Position numbers and translations under genes: made by a program. A DNA stretch of 37,393 nucleotides. It comes from Phoronis ovalis. Its lineage: Eukaryota > Phoronida > Phoronidae. Within the stretch, counting starts at the first letter, position 1; each line of letters starts with the position of its first letter. Below are positions 22,021 through 32,310 of this stretch, piece after piece. The notes under the pieces are model-generated. The model was not told the origin of the DNA and ran no database searches. It saw only the letters and a program-made list of their open reading frames with translations. The stretch covers positions 1 to 37,393 of the forward strand of contig JAOXYB010011123.1 of the NCBI GenBank assembly GCA_028565635.1, read 5' to 3'.

Positions 22021-22255
22021 GCTAAAGATTTATTCAGAGGAATGTGTTTTCCACTTCTTAACATGCAGCGCGGTGCTAAATACTTTCGGTGTTTATGGAC
22101 ACTCGTTAAAAATCAAGCTTCATGATGAAGACCCTCCTAAACCAAGCTATCGCCAGATGTTTATAGCAGGTTGTATGGCGGGAGCTGCACAATTGATTCC
22201 CGCATGCCCGACAGAAGTCGTAAAAATTATGCTTCAATCACAAATCCCGCACCAG
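22021..22255 (+). pseudogene. SLC25 exon b (frameshifted)
   Basis: After TTCCTTAG; AKDLFRGMCFPLL is in phase 0. From about 22060 the homology moves to the +1 frame (SAVLNTFGVYGHSLKIK, then YRQMFIAGCMAGAAQLIPAC and PTEVVKIMLQSQIPHQ). Donor GTAGTG. The exon is 235 bp, one more than a multiple of three, which fits one inserted base. Confidence 0.75.
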
Positions 22256-22611
22256 GTAGTGACCCAAGGTTAGCCATAACAAATACCATATTTATCCGAA
22301 CGACGCCAGTCCGGCACCATATTGAAGACGAATTTGAAGTCGAACACACATTTTATCATTAAAAACGGTTAATAAATATTTGTGTTGAAACAAAAAGTTG
22401 AAACTTACAAACAAAGCGTTCAACACCTTCAGCGCAACTTTCTGTTTCTGCACAGGTGACTAAATTTATTAAATGTAAATTTTCTGGTAAGGCATATTTA
22501 TGGAGATTATTATGTTATTTTTTGTAAATTGTAGACAATATCTACATTGCTAGTTGCATGGTCCATTACTCCTTCCAGGAACATCGACTATACAGCCATA
22601 ACTTACAACCT

Positions 22612-22841
22612 CGAATCAAGTAGCGAAACTGTATAGAAGGCCAGTGGAATGCGTCGAAAGTATAGTTCGAACTCATGGTTTTAAAGGACTATATAAAGGC
22701 TTGGATATTCTGATACTTAGGGATGTATCTTCATTTGGTATATATGTGTTAACACACGAATATCTGTTTGCAAACATTATATCCATATTGTGACACTCGC
22801 CGGTGGGATTGGTGCAAGTTTGATAGCCGGTGGATTCGCAG
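22612..22841 (+). pseudogene. SLC25 exon c (frameshifted)
   Basis: RRPVECVESIVRTHGFKGLY, KGLDILILRDVSSFGIYVL and THEYLFANI lead to TGA at 22791. LAGGIGASLIAGGFAG continues one frame over to the GTACGT donor in phase 1. The 5' border is uncertain: no AG upstream gives the required phase, so the start shown is approximate. Confidence 0.65.
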
Positions 22842-23122
22842 GTACGTACCTATTTGTTATCTCTGTCTCCAGTTTTTTCCTTAAACATATTCGTTTTAAC
22901 TTACAAATTGGGCTTCGCAGCTATAGAAACAATGACCACGCATGAATGAATATTTTATTAAAGGCATATATGCAAATTGCTTTATTATTACGCGTTAAAA
23001 ATCATTTTACGCGTTATAAGTAGAAGTTGTGACCCCGATGGCTTTCCATCCTCAGTGAGGCTTATAAGACTATTAAATATACATGTGGTTATAGGGAATA
23101 AATATTATATATGTTTTAACAT

Positions 23123-23398
23123 TTAGACAGAATTTCTCTTCTTGTTAAGTAAGCTGTTTTGACATATATATTGGCTTATAGTGCATTCTTTAGAAAATAT
23201 TAAAGCTAATATTTCGTCATCTTGCAAATCACAAAATTTATTAGAGTTTAAATTAAACACTTCAGCAGATAGGTCAATCAGTTCCCTCCTGGGTTTATCA
23301 TACAAGTCACATAGAAGAATTAAATTGTTCTCGTTCTCTACAGCTTCAGAATCACAAAATTCACATGTTCTATAACTTTCTGGTTGACCGATGTATGT
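23123..23398 (-). mobile_element. LINE C-terminal remnant inside SLC25 intron
   Basis: Minus-strand YIGQPESYRTCEFCDSEAVE, then NLILLCDLYDKPRRELIDLS and DDEILALIFSKE. The CxFC-x-VE-x-LLLC-LY-R layout is typical of the C-terminus of non-LTR retrotransposon proteins. The reverse transcriptase portion is not seen upstream. Confidence 0.6.
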
Positions 23399-23664
23399 AA
23401 TGTATCTTTATTTTTTTATATTCTTTTGTTCGTTTGCTTTAATCGTCCTTTCTGTTCCATTTATACGTTATTTATCGTGCGCATTGTAGTCTCGTTGTTG
23501 TTTATAATAAATTAAACCTGTTAATAAGATTGAAACATTCCGAGCAACTACAAAAAACCCGCAATTACTTTGTACCTGGCGGACGCAATGGGTAGCCTAG
23601 CTTGATATCGATGTACTTAATGCATTTTGTTAATTGTTCTAATCATTTCTTTTGCCGTTTTCAG

Positions 23665-23897
23665 GAGTTGCTGGTTGGTCTTCCATTATACCATTTGACG
23701 TCATCAAAAATCGAGTGCAATCAGATATCACTGGACAATATAAGAACGTGTGGGACTGTGCATTAAAATCATACACAGCAGAAGGATACAGAATATTTTT
23801 CACTAGACTTCTTATCACCAGCATTCGAGCTTTCCCCGTGAACGGTATCATAATTTTAGTACATTCGCAAATATTAAAGTTCTTAAAACAATCCTGA
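23665..23897 (+). pseudogene. SLC25 last exon
   Basis: After TTTTCAG; GVAGWSSIIPFDVIKNRVQS holds the third carrier signature. YKNVWDCALKSYTAEGYRIF and the last helix INSIRAFPVN-like region (ITSIRAFPVNGIIIL) follow, ending LKQS and TGA. This exon is intact. Confidence 0.8.
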
Positions 23898-25137
23898 TTT
23901 TCTCCTCGTATGTAGTCTCCCCGAAGTTGTATTTGCTCCCAGCGGGGTCGCTCAAATATATTGTTAGTAATCATGCTTGTTAGTGAAAACGCGTAGAACA
24001 GGTCTTTATTGCCAGGCGTGCTTACGGTAGTAAAATCAGCAATCTTGATAAAAAGGTATGATTTTTTAATAACCGTTGTCTTGCTTAGAGTTTGTTCTAC
24101 ACGACGAGTCTTGCTGAGCTAGGGTGCTGAGGGTCCAATTTTCGTAATGATAGTCTCTCTTTTTGCTGTTTTTGGATAGAGTACCAATTAACTTGGGATA
24201 GGTCTTCGTTGTTTTTTTTGTCTGTCGAAAAGTTTCAGTATTTTCAATTTTGGCGTAGGTCTTGCGTAGGGTTCATTTTCGAACCGACTTAACTTGTTTG
24301 GAGGCTTTTTAAGGCGATTAACGAGCATGATTACCCACATTTGAGTGGCCCCCAGATTTATTCTAGTTCAATTACACAACTACACGTCCTCTTTGTGATG
24401 TTACTTCATGAAATGGATCTCGGGCTTTGGACCTGTGTATATATACACTCATTTGTTTTGTAGAAGAACGGCATGTTTAAAGAATAGTTCACACCAAAAG
24501 CCGATATGTCTTTAATTTTATAATAAGGGTTTAATGATGAAAAAAATCAATGATCTTTATCTCGCGCTATGATCTTTATACGAATATCCAGATATAATGA
24601 ATGGATATTTACTTAAGGCTAAGCTACACGGTAGACCCTCGTCAATGTTTAAATAAAAATTGGTGAAAATCCGTTTTTTTCGCACAAAGAAGATATTTTC
24701 TGAAACTTTTAACATTCAGGCTACGTAATATTAGTATTTTCAAACTAGTGTATGAAATGTATGAAAATAGGGTATAATGACACCTATACAAATCATTAAG
24801 TACATCCTATGGGAAAATCCAATAGATCTAAATCCGTGCTAACTATATGTTTAGCAAGTAAACGATACTTCGAAAATTTGTTATGGACCATTTTGAAATT
24901 GCACTACGGATTTTGATTATATAATTAATTTAGTTCTTATAGCAAATAAAAAAACATTTTTTTAAACATTAATTAATAACTCAAAGATTATTTACAGTAT
25001 TTACAATTTGGTCATAACAAATAATGCGAGTATCGTTTATTCCTTAGAAAACGCAGTTAGCTCAAATTTAGATCTGCTGGATTTGCCGGTTGGATGTACC
25101 TTATGATTTTCATAAGGTGTCAAAAAATGTTAAATCT
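23898..25137. other. No feature seen
   Basis: Non-coding sequence between the SLC25 stop and the 3' boundary of TRPC unit B. No repeat or exon recognised. Confidence 0.4.
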
Positions 25138-25213
25138 CATAATAGATTGTGAATGGCTTGTATTTTACAAAACACTTTTCAAAGCAATAACAAGAACACA
25201 ATTTAATATAGAC

Positions 25214-25219
25214 TTTATT
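25214..25219 (-). promoter_or_regulatory. Possible poly(A) signal of TRPC copy B
   Basis: AATAAA on the minus strand, at the position equivalent to the one at 5987-5992 in copy A. Confidence 0.25.
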
Positions 25220-25701
25220 TTCAAATTTTTATAATATAAAATAGGATTAAAAAAACTCTTCTGATAGTACACAGGTAAGCTGCACAAAAACGACTAAATA
25301 AACTATGTATTACTGTGGATTGTTTTTTGTAAAAACGGACAGCAAAGTAATTTTCTGTGGTGTAACAGATCTGCGGTTGAAATCACCACCGTACCATTTG
25401 CCGGAAAGAGAAGATATTATCCCCGTCTTCAGTACATGTATGACGTCTACAGTGAGGACAATTGATAGGAGATCAAACGTCAAGGTGACAAAGTACACTT
25501 GTTGTTGTGACTGAAATTGACTCTCATACTAAAATAATTTTCGCATTTATAAGAATGGGAACGGCATCACTGACTACTAATACAGTGCATTCATCTAACT
25601 TGCGGGTTCTAACTACGAATTTGGACTAAATACTATTTCTATTGCATCCATAAAACATTTCTTTGTGATATGTTGAATACAGTAGTCAAATGATTACAAA
25701 T

Positions 25702-26072
25702 TTAAATCGTATTTGGAAATGTAAAATATGATACAAGCATCTGTCTAATTTGGTCTTCAGGACCAGTTTCACTTCGCGTATTTGGCGCGTTCGATTTTGA
25801 TAAGTCAAGATGGTCATTTTGTTGATTCGTAGGTGGTACAAACATTTCAGGGCACTGTATGTCAGCTGAAGTCGATGCATCCCCTCGACCTTTTTTACCA
25901 ATATTTTCCGGAGGAGGAGGAGGAGGAGCAGACGAATGAGTTGCACTCTGTGTAGGCAGTATATCATTTTCCACGACTGGTTTGTCTAAATCAGTTACAT
26001 CATATACACTATGTTGCTGTGGGGAAGCTTGCTTAGTATTGGCTCTTGTTCGTAAAATGGTAGATTTTTCAT
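25702..26072 (-). pseudogene. TRPC-B exon 13 (tail, stop)
   Basis: Same length (371 bp) as A, though with compensating indels: an expanded proline run (APPPPPPEN, GGAGGA repeat on the plus strand), three extra codons DLD and a missing INE. Ends LVSYFTFPNTI and TAA. Confidence 0.87.
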
Positions 26073-26217
26073 CTGAAACAAATACAAGACAATAGGCAAG
26101 TAATAGACTATGTAACAATTGCTAATAACAACAATCCATAAGTTATTTTAGTCGATATGATCAAATTTGTTTTATAGCAAAAAATGTAAACAAATTATTT
26201 AAAAAAATTAGTCTCAC

Positions 26218-26371
26218 CATTAATTTCCTGGGCTTCTTCTTGTGCAGTAACAAGAACTTCTAACTTTTTCCCCTTAAGACAGATACGATAATATCTTTTT
26301 TTCAGTTTCTGCATTAATGCTGAGTATTTCTCTTTATACGCTTCTTGTTTTTTGTTGTATTTGCTTTTACG
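26218..26371 (-). pseudogene. TRPC-B exon 12b (CIRB-like)
   Basis: Acceptor TTTGCAG; RKSKYNKKQEAYKEKYSALM, QKLKKRYYRICLKG and so on; donor GTGAGA in phase 1. Joined to 12a in frame across a 213-nt intron. Confidence 0.8.
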
Positions 26372-26584
26372 CTGCAAATTAATACTATTTGTTAAAAACG
26401 GAATTCATCCATTTAAGTTAATGGAATTTAATATCAAAAGAATGTGTTCTGAGTTTCATCTACTTTATCTAGGCATTCTACTGTATTCAACGTATGAAAA
26501 CATTGGTATCTTTTAGCGTTTATTTAAGGTGAGTGGCCGAAGCTTAAATAAACTTTGCGTGTACGATGAAACTAAAAAGAGTAC

Positions 26585-26776
26585 CTTACTTAGATCCTTT
26601 GGACAACAATTGTAACAGCATTTATTTCGGAAGAAATAAACCAACAGCTTGCTGTATTTAATGAATGATTTTACAGTTGGTATTACATTGAATGGAACAG
26701 GTAATATTTCTCCACCACAGATATAATTCAACCATAGTCCTGTTCTGGCATATTTCCATTCCATATCTCTGGACTC
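26585..26776 (-). pseudogene. TRPC-B exon 12a (TRP box)
   Basis: ESRDMEWKYARTGLWLNY to NKCCYNCCPKDLSK, then donor GTACTC in phase 0. The CYNCCPKDLSK part is missing from A. Confidence 0.8.
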
Positions 26777-26957
26777 CTGAAACATACAATACAAAATGAT
26801 ACTCTGTAGGTCTGTGTTAGTGTTGATGGATAATGAGCGTAGTCATTGTAATTCGGCAGCGAAAATAAGTCGGAAAAGTAGTTATAAAAAATGTCATTTA
26901 ATATTGTGTAAAAAAACATTCATAGCTAATAATAAAGACAAAAAAATATTTACGTAC

Positions 26958-27156
26958 ATCTGTTTTCTCAAAAGAAGCCGACAGCATTGCAATTAACATA
27001 TTGATAAGCATAATGACAATGATGAGGTGAAATGTTCCAAACAGAAGGAATCCAACAACTTGAACAAAGTAATGATCTTTTGCGTCTACGAGTGTGTTAT
27101 CAATTTCACCCATTCCAAACATTGACCAGAACAAAGAATGAAAGGTCTCAATAATC
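26958..27156 (-). pseudogene. TRPC-B exon 11 (pore and S6)
   Basis: Encodes the same pore and S6 as A (SLFWSMFGMGEIDN); 199 bp; donor GTACGT. Confidence 0.9.
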
Positions 27157-27546
27157 CTGAAACAAACTTATACTAGTTTAGGATGCGCCATCAACATTTC
27201 GCAGTCGTATAGAAATTAATGTTCCTTACGTGCTACGCAATATATTATAAAAGTAGTTCTTTTATCTAAATTTCATCATGACCATCAGGAAAAAGCCAAG
27301 AACTGAATGAAATTAGCACAATTTAGTGCAATTTTTCTCACCATTTTTGCCATGTCACCCTTACTGCATTCTTTTTTACCTTTAAACGTTTTGCATTGCA
27401 TTCGGAAAGGGCAAGGTCGCGACCCCGGAGGCGTGACGTAACGTAATAAGTTAAGAGAATGAGTTTACGAGTCAATTCTTAGAGAAATATCTTATAAAAA
27501 GTAGTTTTTAGTAAAACACTAATCGTGTCATAAAACTTCAGCTTAC

Positions 27547-27691
27547 CCTCCGAAAGCCTTATTGCTGACATTACCTTCTGGTGTCAGATATGGCCCATAA
27601 AACATGTACAAATTATGAATTCCAATGAGGAATGCTAAGAAAACTATGACCAGTAAAGATAAAAAATGCATCATATCCACCAAAACTTTGC
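27547..27691 (-). pseudogene. TRPC-B exon 10
   Basis: S5, 145 bp as in A; donor GTAAGC. Confidence 0.88.
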
Positions 27692-27741
27692 CTAAAAATA
27701 AGTGACATATTGATCAGTTTTCAAAAAAGTCATTGCATTCC

Positions 27742-28199
27742 CAGTCTGAATAAATCCACCCGCACCTTCTCAACTAACGTCTGGGCTTAACTATAGTCAA
27801 TTTTTGTTTAGTATCTCGAAAAGCAGTAGAACGATAATCCCTTTGTATCTATATAAAGTGTCATGAAAGTCTTGACACCAATCAAATTGCAGCGGGTATA
27901 ACAGTGAACTAAGCGGGTTGGGGATCGATCACACACATGCTGTGCTGCCAGAGTTTATCTATAGTCCGCTAAGCAAAAAAGCAAGCTCCCCGGGGATACC
28001 TATTCAGAATGACCCATAATTATAGAACAGACGTGGATCACGCAGAGAGAATGGCTTATCTCGGTTGGCAAACGATTAATGACGTAATGACGTAATTAAT
28101 TCGCTCTTGTTATATTGAAGGAATATAATAAAAATTGACTATAGTTAACCCCAGACGTTGAAAGGTACGGAACACTAACAGATGGATTTATTCGGACTG
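27742..28199. mobile_element. MITE family 1 copy in TRPC-B intron 9 (TSD TTGCATTCC)
   Basis: Starts CAGTCTGAATAAAT, ends TTTATTCGGACTG, flanked by TTGCATTCC at 27733-27741 and 28200-28208. TRPC-A intron 9 has the corresponding empty site near 8212. 458 bp, no ORF. Confidence 0.88.
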
Positions 28200-28229
28200 T
28201 TGCATTCCTTGAAGCCTCAGGTCTACGTG

Positions 28230-29197
28230 CAGTCTGAAAAAATCCATCCGTTTGTGCCGTCCCTCTCAACTAACGTCTGGGCTTAACCATAATCAATTTT
28301 TGTTTATTATCTCGGAAAGCAAAAGAGCGATAATCCCTTTATTTCTATATAAAGTGTCGCAAAGTCTTGACACTTAATTACAGTAATAGATATAACAGTG
28401 AACTAAGCGGGTTGGGGATCGATCACACACATGCTGTGCTGCCAGAGTTTATCTATAGTCCGCTAAGCAAAAAAGCAAGCTCCCCGGGGATACCTATTCA
28501 GAATGACCCATAATTATAGAACAGACGTGGATCACGCAGAGAGAATGGCTTATCTCGGTTGGCAAACGATTAATGACGTAATGACGTAATTAATTCGCTC
28601 TTGTTATATTGAAGGAATATAATAAAAATTGACTATAGTTAACCCCAGACGTTGAAAGGTACGGAACACTAACAGATGGATTTATTCGGACTGTTGCATT
28701 CCTTGAAGCCTCAGGTCTACGTGCAGTCTGAAAAAATCCATCCGTTTGTGCCGTCCCTCTCAACTAACGTCTGGGCTTAACCATAATCAATTTTTGTTTA
28801 TTATCTCGGAAAGCAAAAGAGCGATAATCCCTTTATTTCTATATAAAGTGTCGCAAAGTCTTGACACTTAATTACAGTAATAGATATAACAGTGGACTAA
28901 GTGGGTATGGGATCGATCACACACGTGCTGTGCTGCCAGAGTTTATCTACAGTCCGCTAAGCAAAAAGCAAACTCCCCGGCGATACCTATTCAGAATGAG
29001 TCATAATCGAATAGAATGGACGTGGTAGGCGACGATGGATCACGCAGAGAGAATGGCTTATCTCGGTTGGTAACAGGTAATGACGTAGTTATTTCGCTCT
29101 TGTTAAATTGAAGGAGTATATCAAAAGTTGACTATGGTTAAGCCCAGACGTTAGTTGAGAGGGTACAGAACATTAACGGATGGATTTATTCAGACTG
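28230..29197. mobile_element. MITE family 1 copy enlarged by a 494-bp tandem duplication
   Basis: Starts CAGTCTGAAAAAAT, ends ATTTATTCAGACTG, flanked by GTCTACGTG at 28221-28229 and 29198-29206; the empty site is in A near 8223. Total 968 bp, or 474 bp after removing one repeat unit. Landmarks recur at an exact 494-bp spacing (27901 to 28395, 28230 to 28724). Confidence 0.85.
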
Positions 29198-29418
29198 GTC
29201 TACGTGCAGTCATTCATGGCATGGCAATTAAGAAGGTAAACAATAGTCGGCAGCACTGATTATATTGAAGTAACAAGTAGATTTACAAAAGTTATCATAA
29301 AATGAACTTGTATATACAAGTGATAATTTTTGGAACAAAGGATTTTTTATTAGAGAATACAGTTCTCTTTTGTGTACTACAGTTGCTGTGACTTGTGACC
29401 GACACAAATAGGACTCAC

Positions 29419-29555
29419 CTAACACCACAAGTAACGGGCCAAGTTTTCAAATGCAGGCAAAATGTACAAAAGTCTAGCGAAGCTCACAACAGTAGCAACG
29501 GCATACAAACAATCAGCAATAATTTCGGGATCAAAACCATCCCAGTGATACCGAT
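29419..29555 (-). pseudogene. TRPC-B exon 9, 1-nt deletion
   Basis: 137 bp against 138 in A: four T instead of five at 29444-29447. After ILPAFE the frame changes to NLARYLWC and TAG, which forms the last three bases of the exon. Splice sites themselves are intact. Confidence 0.85.
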
Positions 29556-29978
29556 CTGCAAAAAGAAGTTACATTGTTATGCATATGGCTTTGAAATTCA
29601 AAAACTGGTTCATCATTAGTAACTTCATGCGTGTTGATCGTACGAGTGCTCCACCAGAAGCATAATTCTTGAAAGAAATGATGTTCAGTTTGTCCTAGGA
29701 TGTATAAAATATATTCTAGGTAAGTCTAAGAATATCCCATTTTCGGGCAAACTTTTATACATATTATAGAATTAAATTGAACTACATGGAGCAATAAATG
29801 TGTTTGTTTTTATAAGCTGATGTTCTTGTGTCTTGTAAATTTTTTTAACTATCCAAATATTTTGGAAGGGTTAAAAAATTATTCAGTTATCTGCATCTAG
29901 GAAGGCAATAGCCACAGATGCCTAGTTTATTAACTGATATCAGTTGATCATATTGTGTACAGTAAAGATCACTAATCA

Positions 29979-30017
29979 ATGCAAACCAAAGTACTCGTAA
30001 TAATTTGAAGAGTATAT
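29979..30017. other. Former intron 8 sequence joined to exon 8 in copy B
   Basis: Bases from the old intron read in frame after the deletion junction. They correspond to A positions just 3' of its exon 8 donor. Confidence 0.6.
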
Positions 30018-30202
30018 AGGACCAGTTGGATTTTCTATTTGATACTGTAGAGCATGCGAAGATTTTTCAAACGCAATAAATCTGCAGACGTATGAAATCC
30101 AGTACAAAACAATCATGGAAGAGTCCAGACAGTTGAAGACACTTAGTAAATATCGCTTTATACCACACGAGTATAACTGTTTTAGTTCAGCCCACGTGTA
30201 AC
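30018..30202 (-). pseudogene. TRPC-B exon 8, 3' end and donor deleted
   Basis: GYTWAELKQLY to ENPTGP matches A, then a net 45-bp deletion joins into former intron sequence and reads IYSSNYYEYFGLH and TGA (29976-29978). The nearest phase-1 GT (G|GTTTGC) is a poor donor. Confidence 0.8.
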
Positions 30203-30407
30203 CTGTAAAGGGCATTTAACAATTTATTACCACGTTGGAAGTACCTAGCAGGACACAACTGAATGTAGTTCCTGGCGTAAAACAAGGCGGTAAGATATAA
30301 GCCCGGGGATAAGTACAGCAGCTCAGCTGAAAACCTTTTCGACCTACTTCTAACCCTATGAGCACCAACTGAATAACCCACCCAGGGCTGCTTTTTATGC
30401 GCGAATA

Positions 30408-30806
30408 CAGGGCCGCCAGACACTTTTTCAAAAGGGGGGGGGTGCGTTTGTGGTGTTTTTAGAATTACCGTATTCAGAAAATATCAGTTCCGTAATCGAA
30501 AAATGTCGTTGAAACGTCTCTGTGCTACCAGAAAAAGTTGACAAGCGAAAAAAAGGGCCCTTTCCACTCCTATGGTAACAATACGCCCAGAATAAGTGCT
30601 AACGTAAAAAAAAATGTCTTCTGTTCCAAAAGCGGGAGGTGCGCGTGTTTTCCTGTCAGTTCAAAAGGGGGGTGCGCTAATACTTCAAAAGGGGGGGTGC
30701 ATTACTATTTCAAAAGGGGAGTGCGTTAACATTACATTAATGGTCCTCCCATTTCAAAAGGGGCGTACGTTCGCACCCAACACCCCCCCCCCATCTGACG
30801 GGCCAG
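30408..30806. mobile_element. 399-bp insertion in TRPC-B intron 7 with G-runs
   Basis: Starts CAGGGCCGCCAG, ends CTGACGGGCCAG, flanked by GAATA on both sides. A has the empty site near 9520. Inside are four or five TTCAAAAGGGGGTGCG-like units with runs of 4-9 G, and a segment shared with 5140-5260. The CAGGGCCG-type ends suggest a hAT-like non-autonomous element, though the duplication visible is only 5 bp. Confidence 0.7.
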
Positions 30807-30922
30807 GAATATATGTAACTACGTACATTACATTACTCCCTTCTGTTCAATAATTTCGCATATATACATACATGTACAAGCATGTTTAGTAGAGATCTTC
30901 CGATTCTAGATATTTTACTTAC

Positions 30923-31130
30923 CAATCAGGTAAAAGTAGATTAAATACTGATTCCAAGTCATCGAAGTATTTCTTTCCGTAGTTATTTTGTCAAATTTAC
31001 CAAGTACCCGAAATGTGGATAATATCAGAAAAAGGAGGAAGAACAGATACAAAATTGAATGGGAATAGAACTTAATCACAGGGAATCGCAAAGCATTGAT
31101 ATAAAAGAAAGGTATCTTGTATAACGGCCA
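30923..31130 (-). pseudogene. TRPC-B exon 7
   Basis: S1 and the first half of S2, 208 bp as in A; donor GTAAGT. The MITE found next to this donor in A is absent. Confidence 0.88.
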
Positions 31131-31462
31131 CTGAAATTAGAAAACACAATGCATATAGTGCAATTTTACGATATTAAATGTCATCTCTGTAAATAACAAG
31201 CTCTGGTGCAAGACTTTGATCCGTACTGGTAGTAACACTAAATTAACTTGGGAATAAACTGATTTACTTAATAAGCAGATGATCAGAATAAAACTGCTTA
31301 CATCAACATGCTAATTGTCTTCACACATGTTGAACATTACGGAATCGACAAAAATATTAAAAAACAGCATATGACGGAATAATAAATAACAATTTGTTTT
31401 TTAATTTTTGAATTGAAACTTCAATGTGATCACGAAATCATTATGTATCGGGCTTTTTGTAC

Positions 31463-31717
31463 CTTTTGCGTTCCATGATGATGTTTTACATACTCAGCTT
31501 TTTGACTTCCATGAGATTTCCTTTTTGGCTTGTAAAGTGTATCAAATTCACCAAAAAAGACATAACCAATACCGAGCAAAAGCCCGACTGGCATACCCAA
31601 TAAGCACAGTAGACCTTTAGTTACATTTGAGTGATTCAAGAAAAATTTTCTTTGTCTTGGTGACCTTCCATAAAATTTCTCACTGAGATGTCTTTGGACA
31701 AAATCGTGAGTCACAAA
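31463..31717 (-). pseudogene. TRPC-B exon 6
   Basis: FVTHDFVQRHLSEKFYG; two codons longer than A near the end (VKHHHGTQK); donor GTACAA. Confidence 0.85.
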
Positions 31718-32029
31718 CTGAAATAAATAAATGTTATGTTTGCAATTTTAATTAATATTATCAAAATTTCGCAACAATCACTTTCCACTTCTACTAAACA
31801 TGTATAGTTAAAATGCGGGGAGTTAAAAACTCTAAGAAATGTCATTTGCCGGCCGCTCATGTCTATTATATTAAGTAAAAGATTATTTCTTAAATAGAAA
31901 TATCTTGATACATGAGAAACTGTTCCGGCGATTAATCTTCGAAACACCTATAGCTGTTTTAGTGCCAGAAATAGAAAAGTGAAAGTTATACAATGCTATT
32001 AAAATTTTTAAATTAGAAACTAAGATATT

Positions 32030-32310
32030 TGTTCAAGCGTTGATGTAATTTTGACATCAAGAAGTAAAAAAAAACTACAAATTTTAAATTAGAAACTAAG
32101 ATATTTGTTCAACCGTTGATGTAATTTTGACATCAAGAAGTAAAAACCACAAATTTTATTAGAAACTAAGATATTTGTTCAAGCGTTGATGTAATTTTGA
32201 CATCAAGAAGTAAAAAAAAAACCACAAATTTTAAATTAGAAACTAAGATATTTGTTCAAGCGCTGGTGTAATTTTGACATCAAGAAGTAAAAAAAAAACA
32301 CAAATTGTAT
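32030..32310. repeat. Four-copy tandem repeat in TRPC-B intron 5
   Basis: Units of about 60-75 bp beginning near GATATTTGTTCAAGCGTTGA and ending in AAGAAGTAAAAA with variable A-runs. Copy A has one unit, split by MITE 11187-11656 exactly at GTTCAAGCG. Confidence 0.88.

Larger units (their letters stand above)
21731..23897 (+). pseudogene. Mitochondrial carrier (SLC25) family gene, broken
   Basis: Four exons of a mitochondrial solute carrier, an inner-membrane transporter of three repeated two-helix modules. In order: VQLQTQSSTNK then a stop then NWDCMKNVYKQGL; AKDLFRGMCFPLL with FGVYGHSLKIK and PTEVVKIMLQSQIPHQ; RPVECVESIVRTHGFKGLYK with RDVSSFGIYVLTHEYLF and LAGGIGASLIAGGFAG; GVAGWSSIIPFDVIKNRVQS to the stop. 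PxEVVKxxLQ and PFDVIKxRVQ are the carrier signature motifs of modules two and three. Breaks: TAA at 21764-21766; a +1 shift near 22060; another shift near 22770-22790 where TGA (22791) interrupts; and no acceptor before YRRPVEC in the required phase. The first exon is not found. The pattern resembles the SLC25A45/47/48 group, but I would not name a member. With intact TRPC-A nearby, sequencing error is a weaker explanation than decay. Confidence 0.8.

Noticed and set aside
26513-26794. Reading straight through exon 12a of TRPC-B into LFLVSSYTQSLFKL
   Set aside because: The GTACTC donor and the downstream TTTGCAG acceptor rejoin the frame exactly with the A-homologous sequence, so the extension is intronic.
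30421-30790. Possible CRISPR-like array of G-rich units
   Set aside because: Units are degenerate with irregular spacing and the context is an animal intron; it is part of an inserted repeat.
30538-30853. Two overlapping plus-strand ORFs rich in KGG
   Set aside because: Simply translations of the repeated TTCAAAAGGGG units inside the B-specific insertion.
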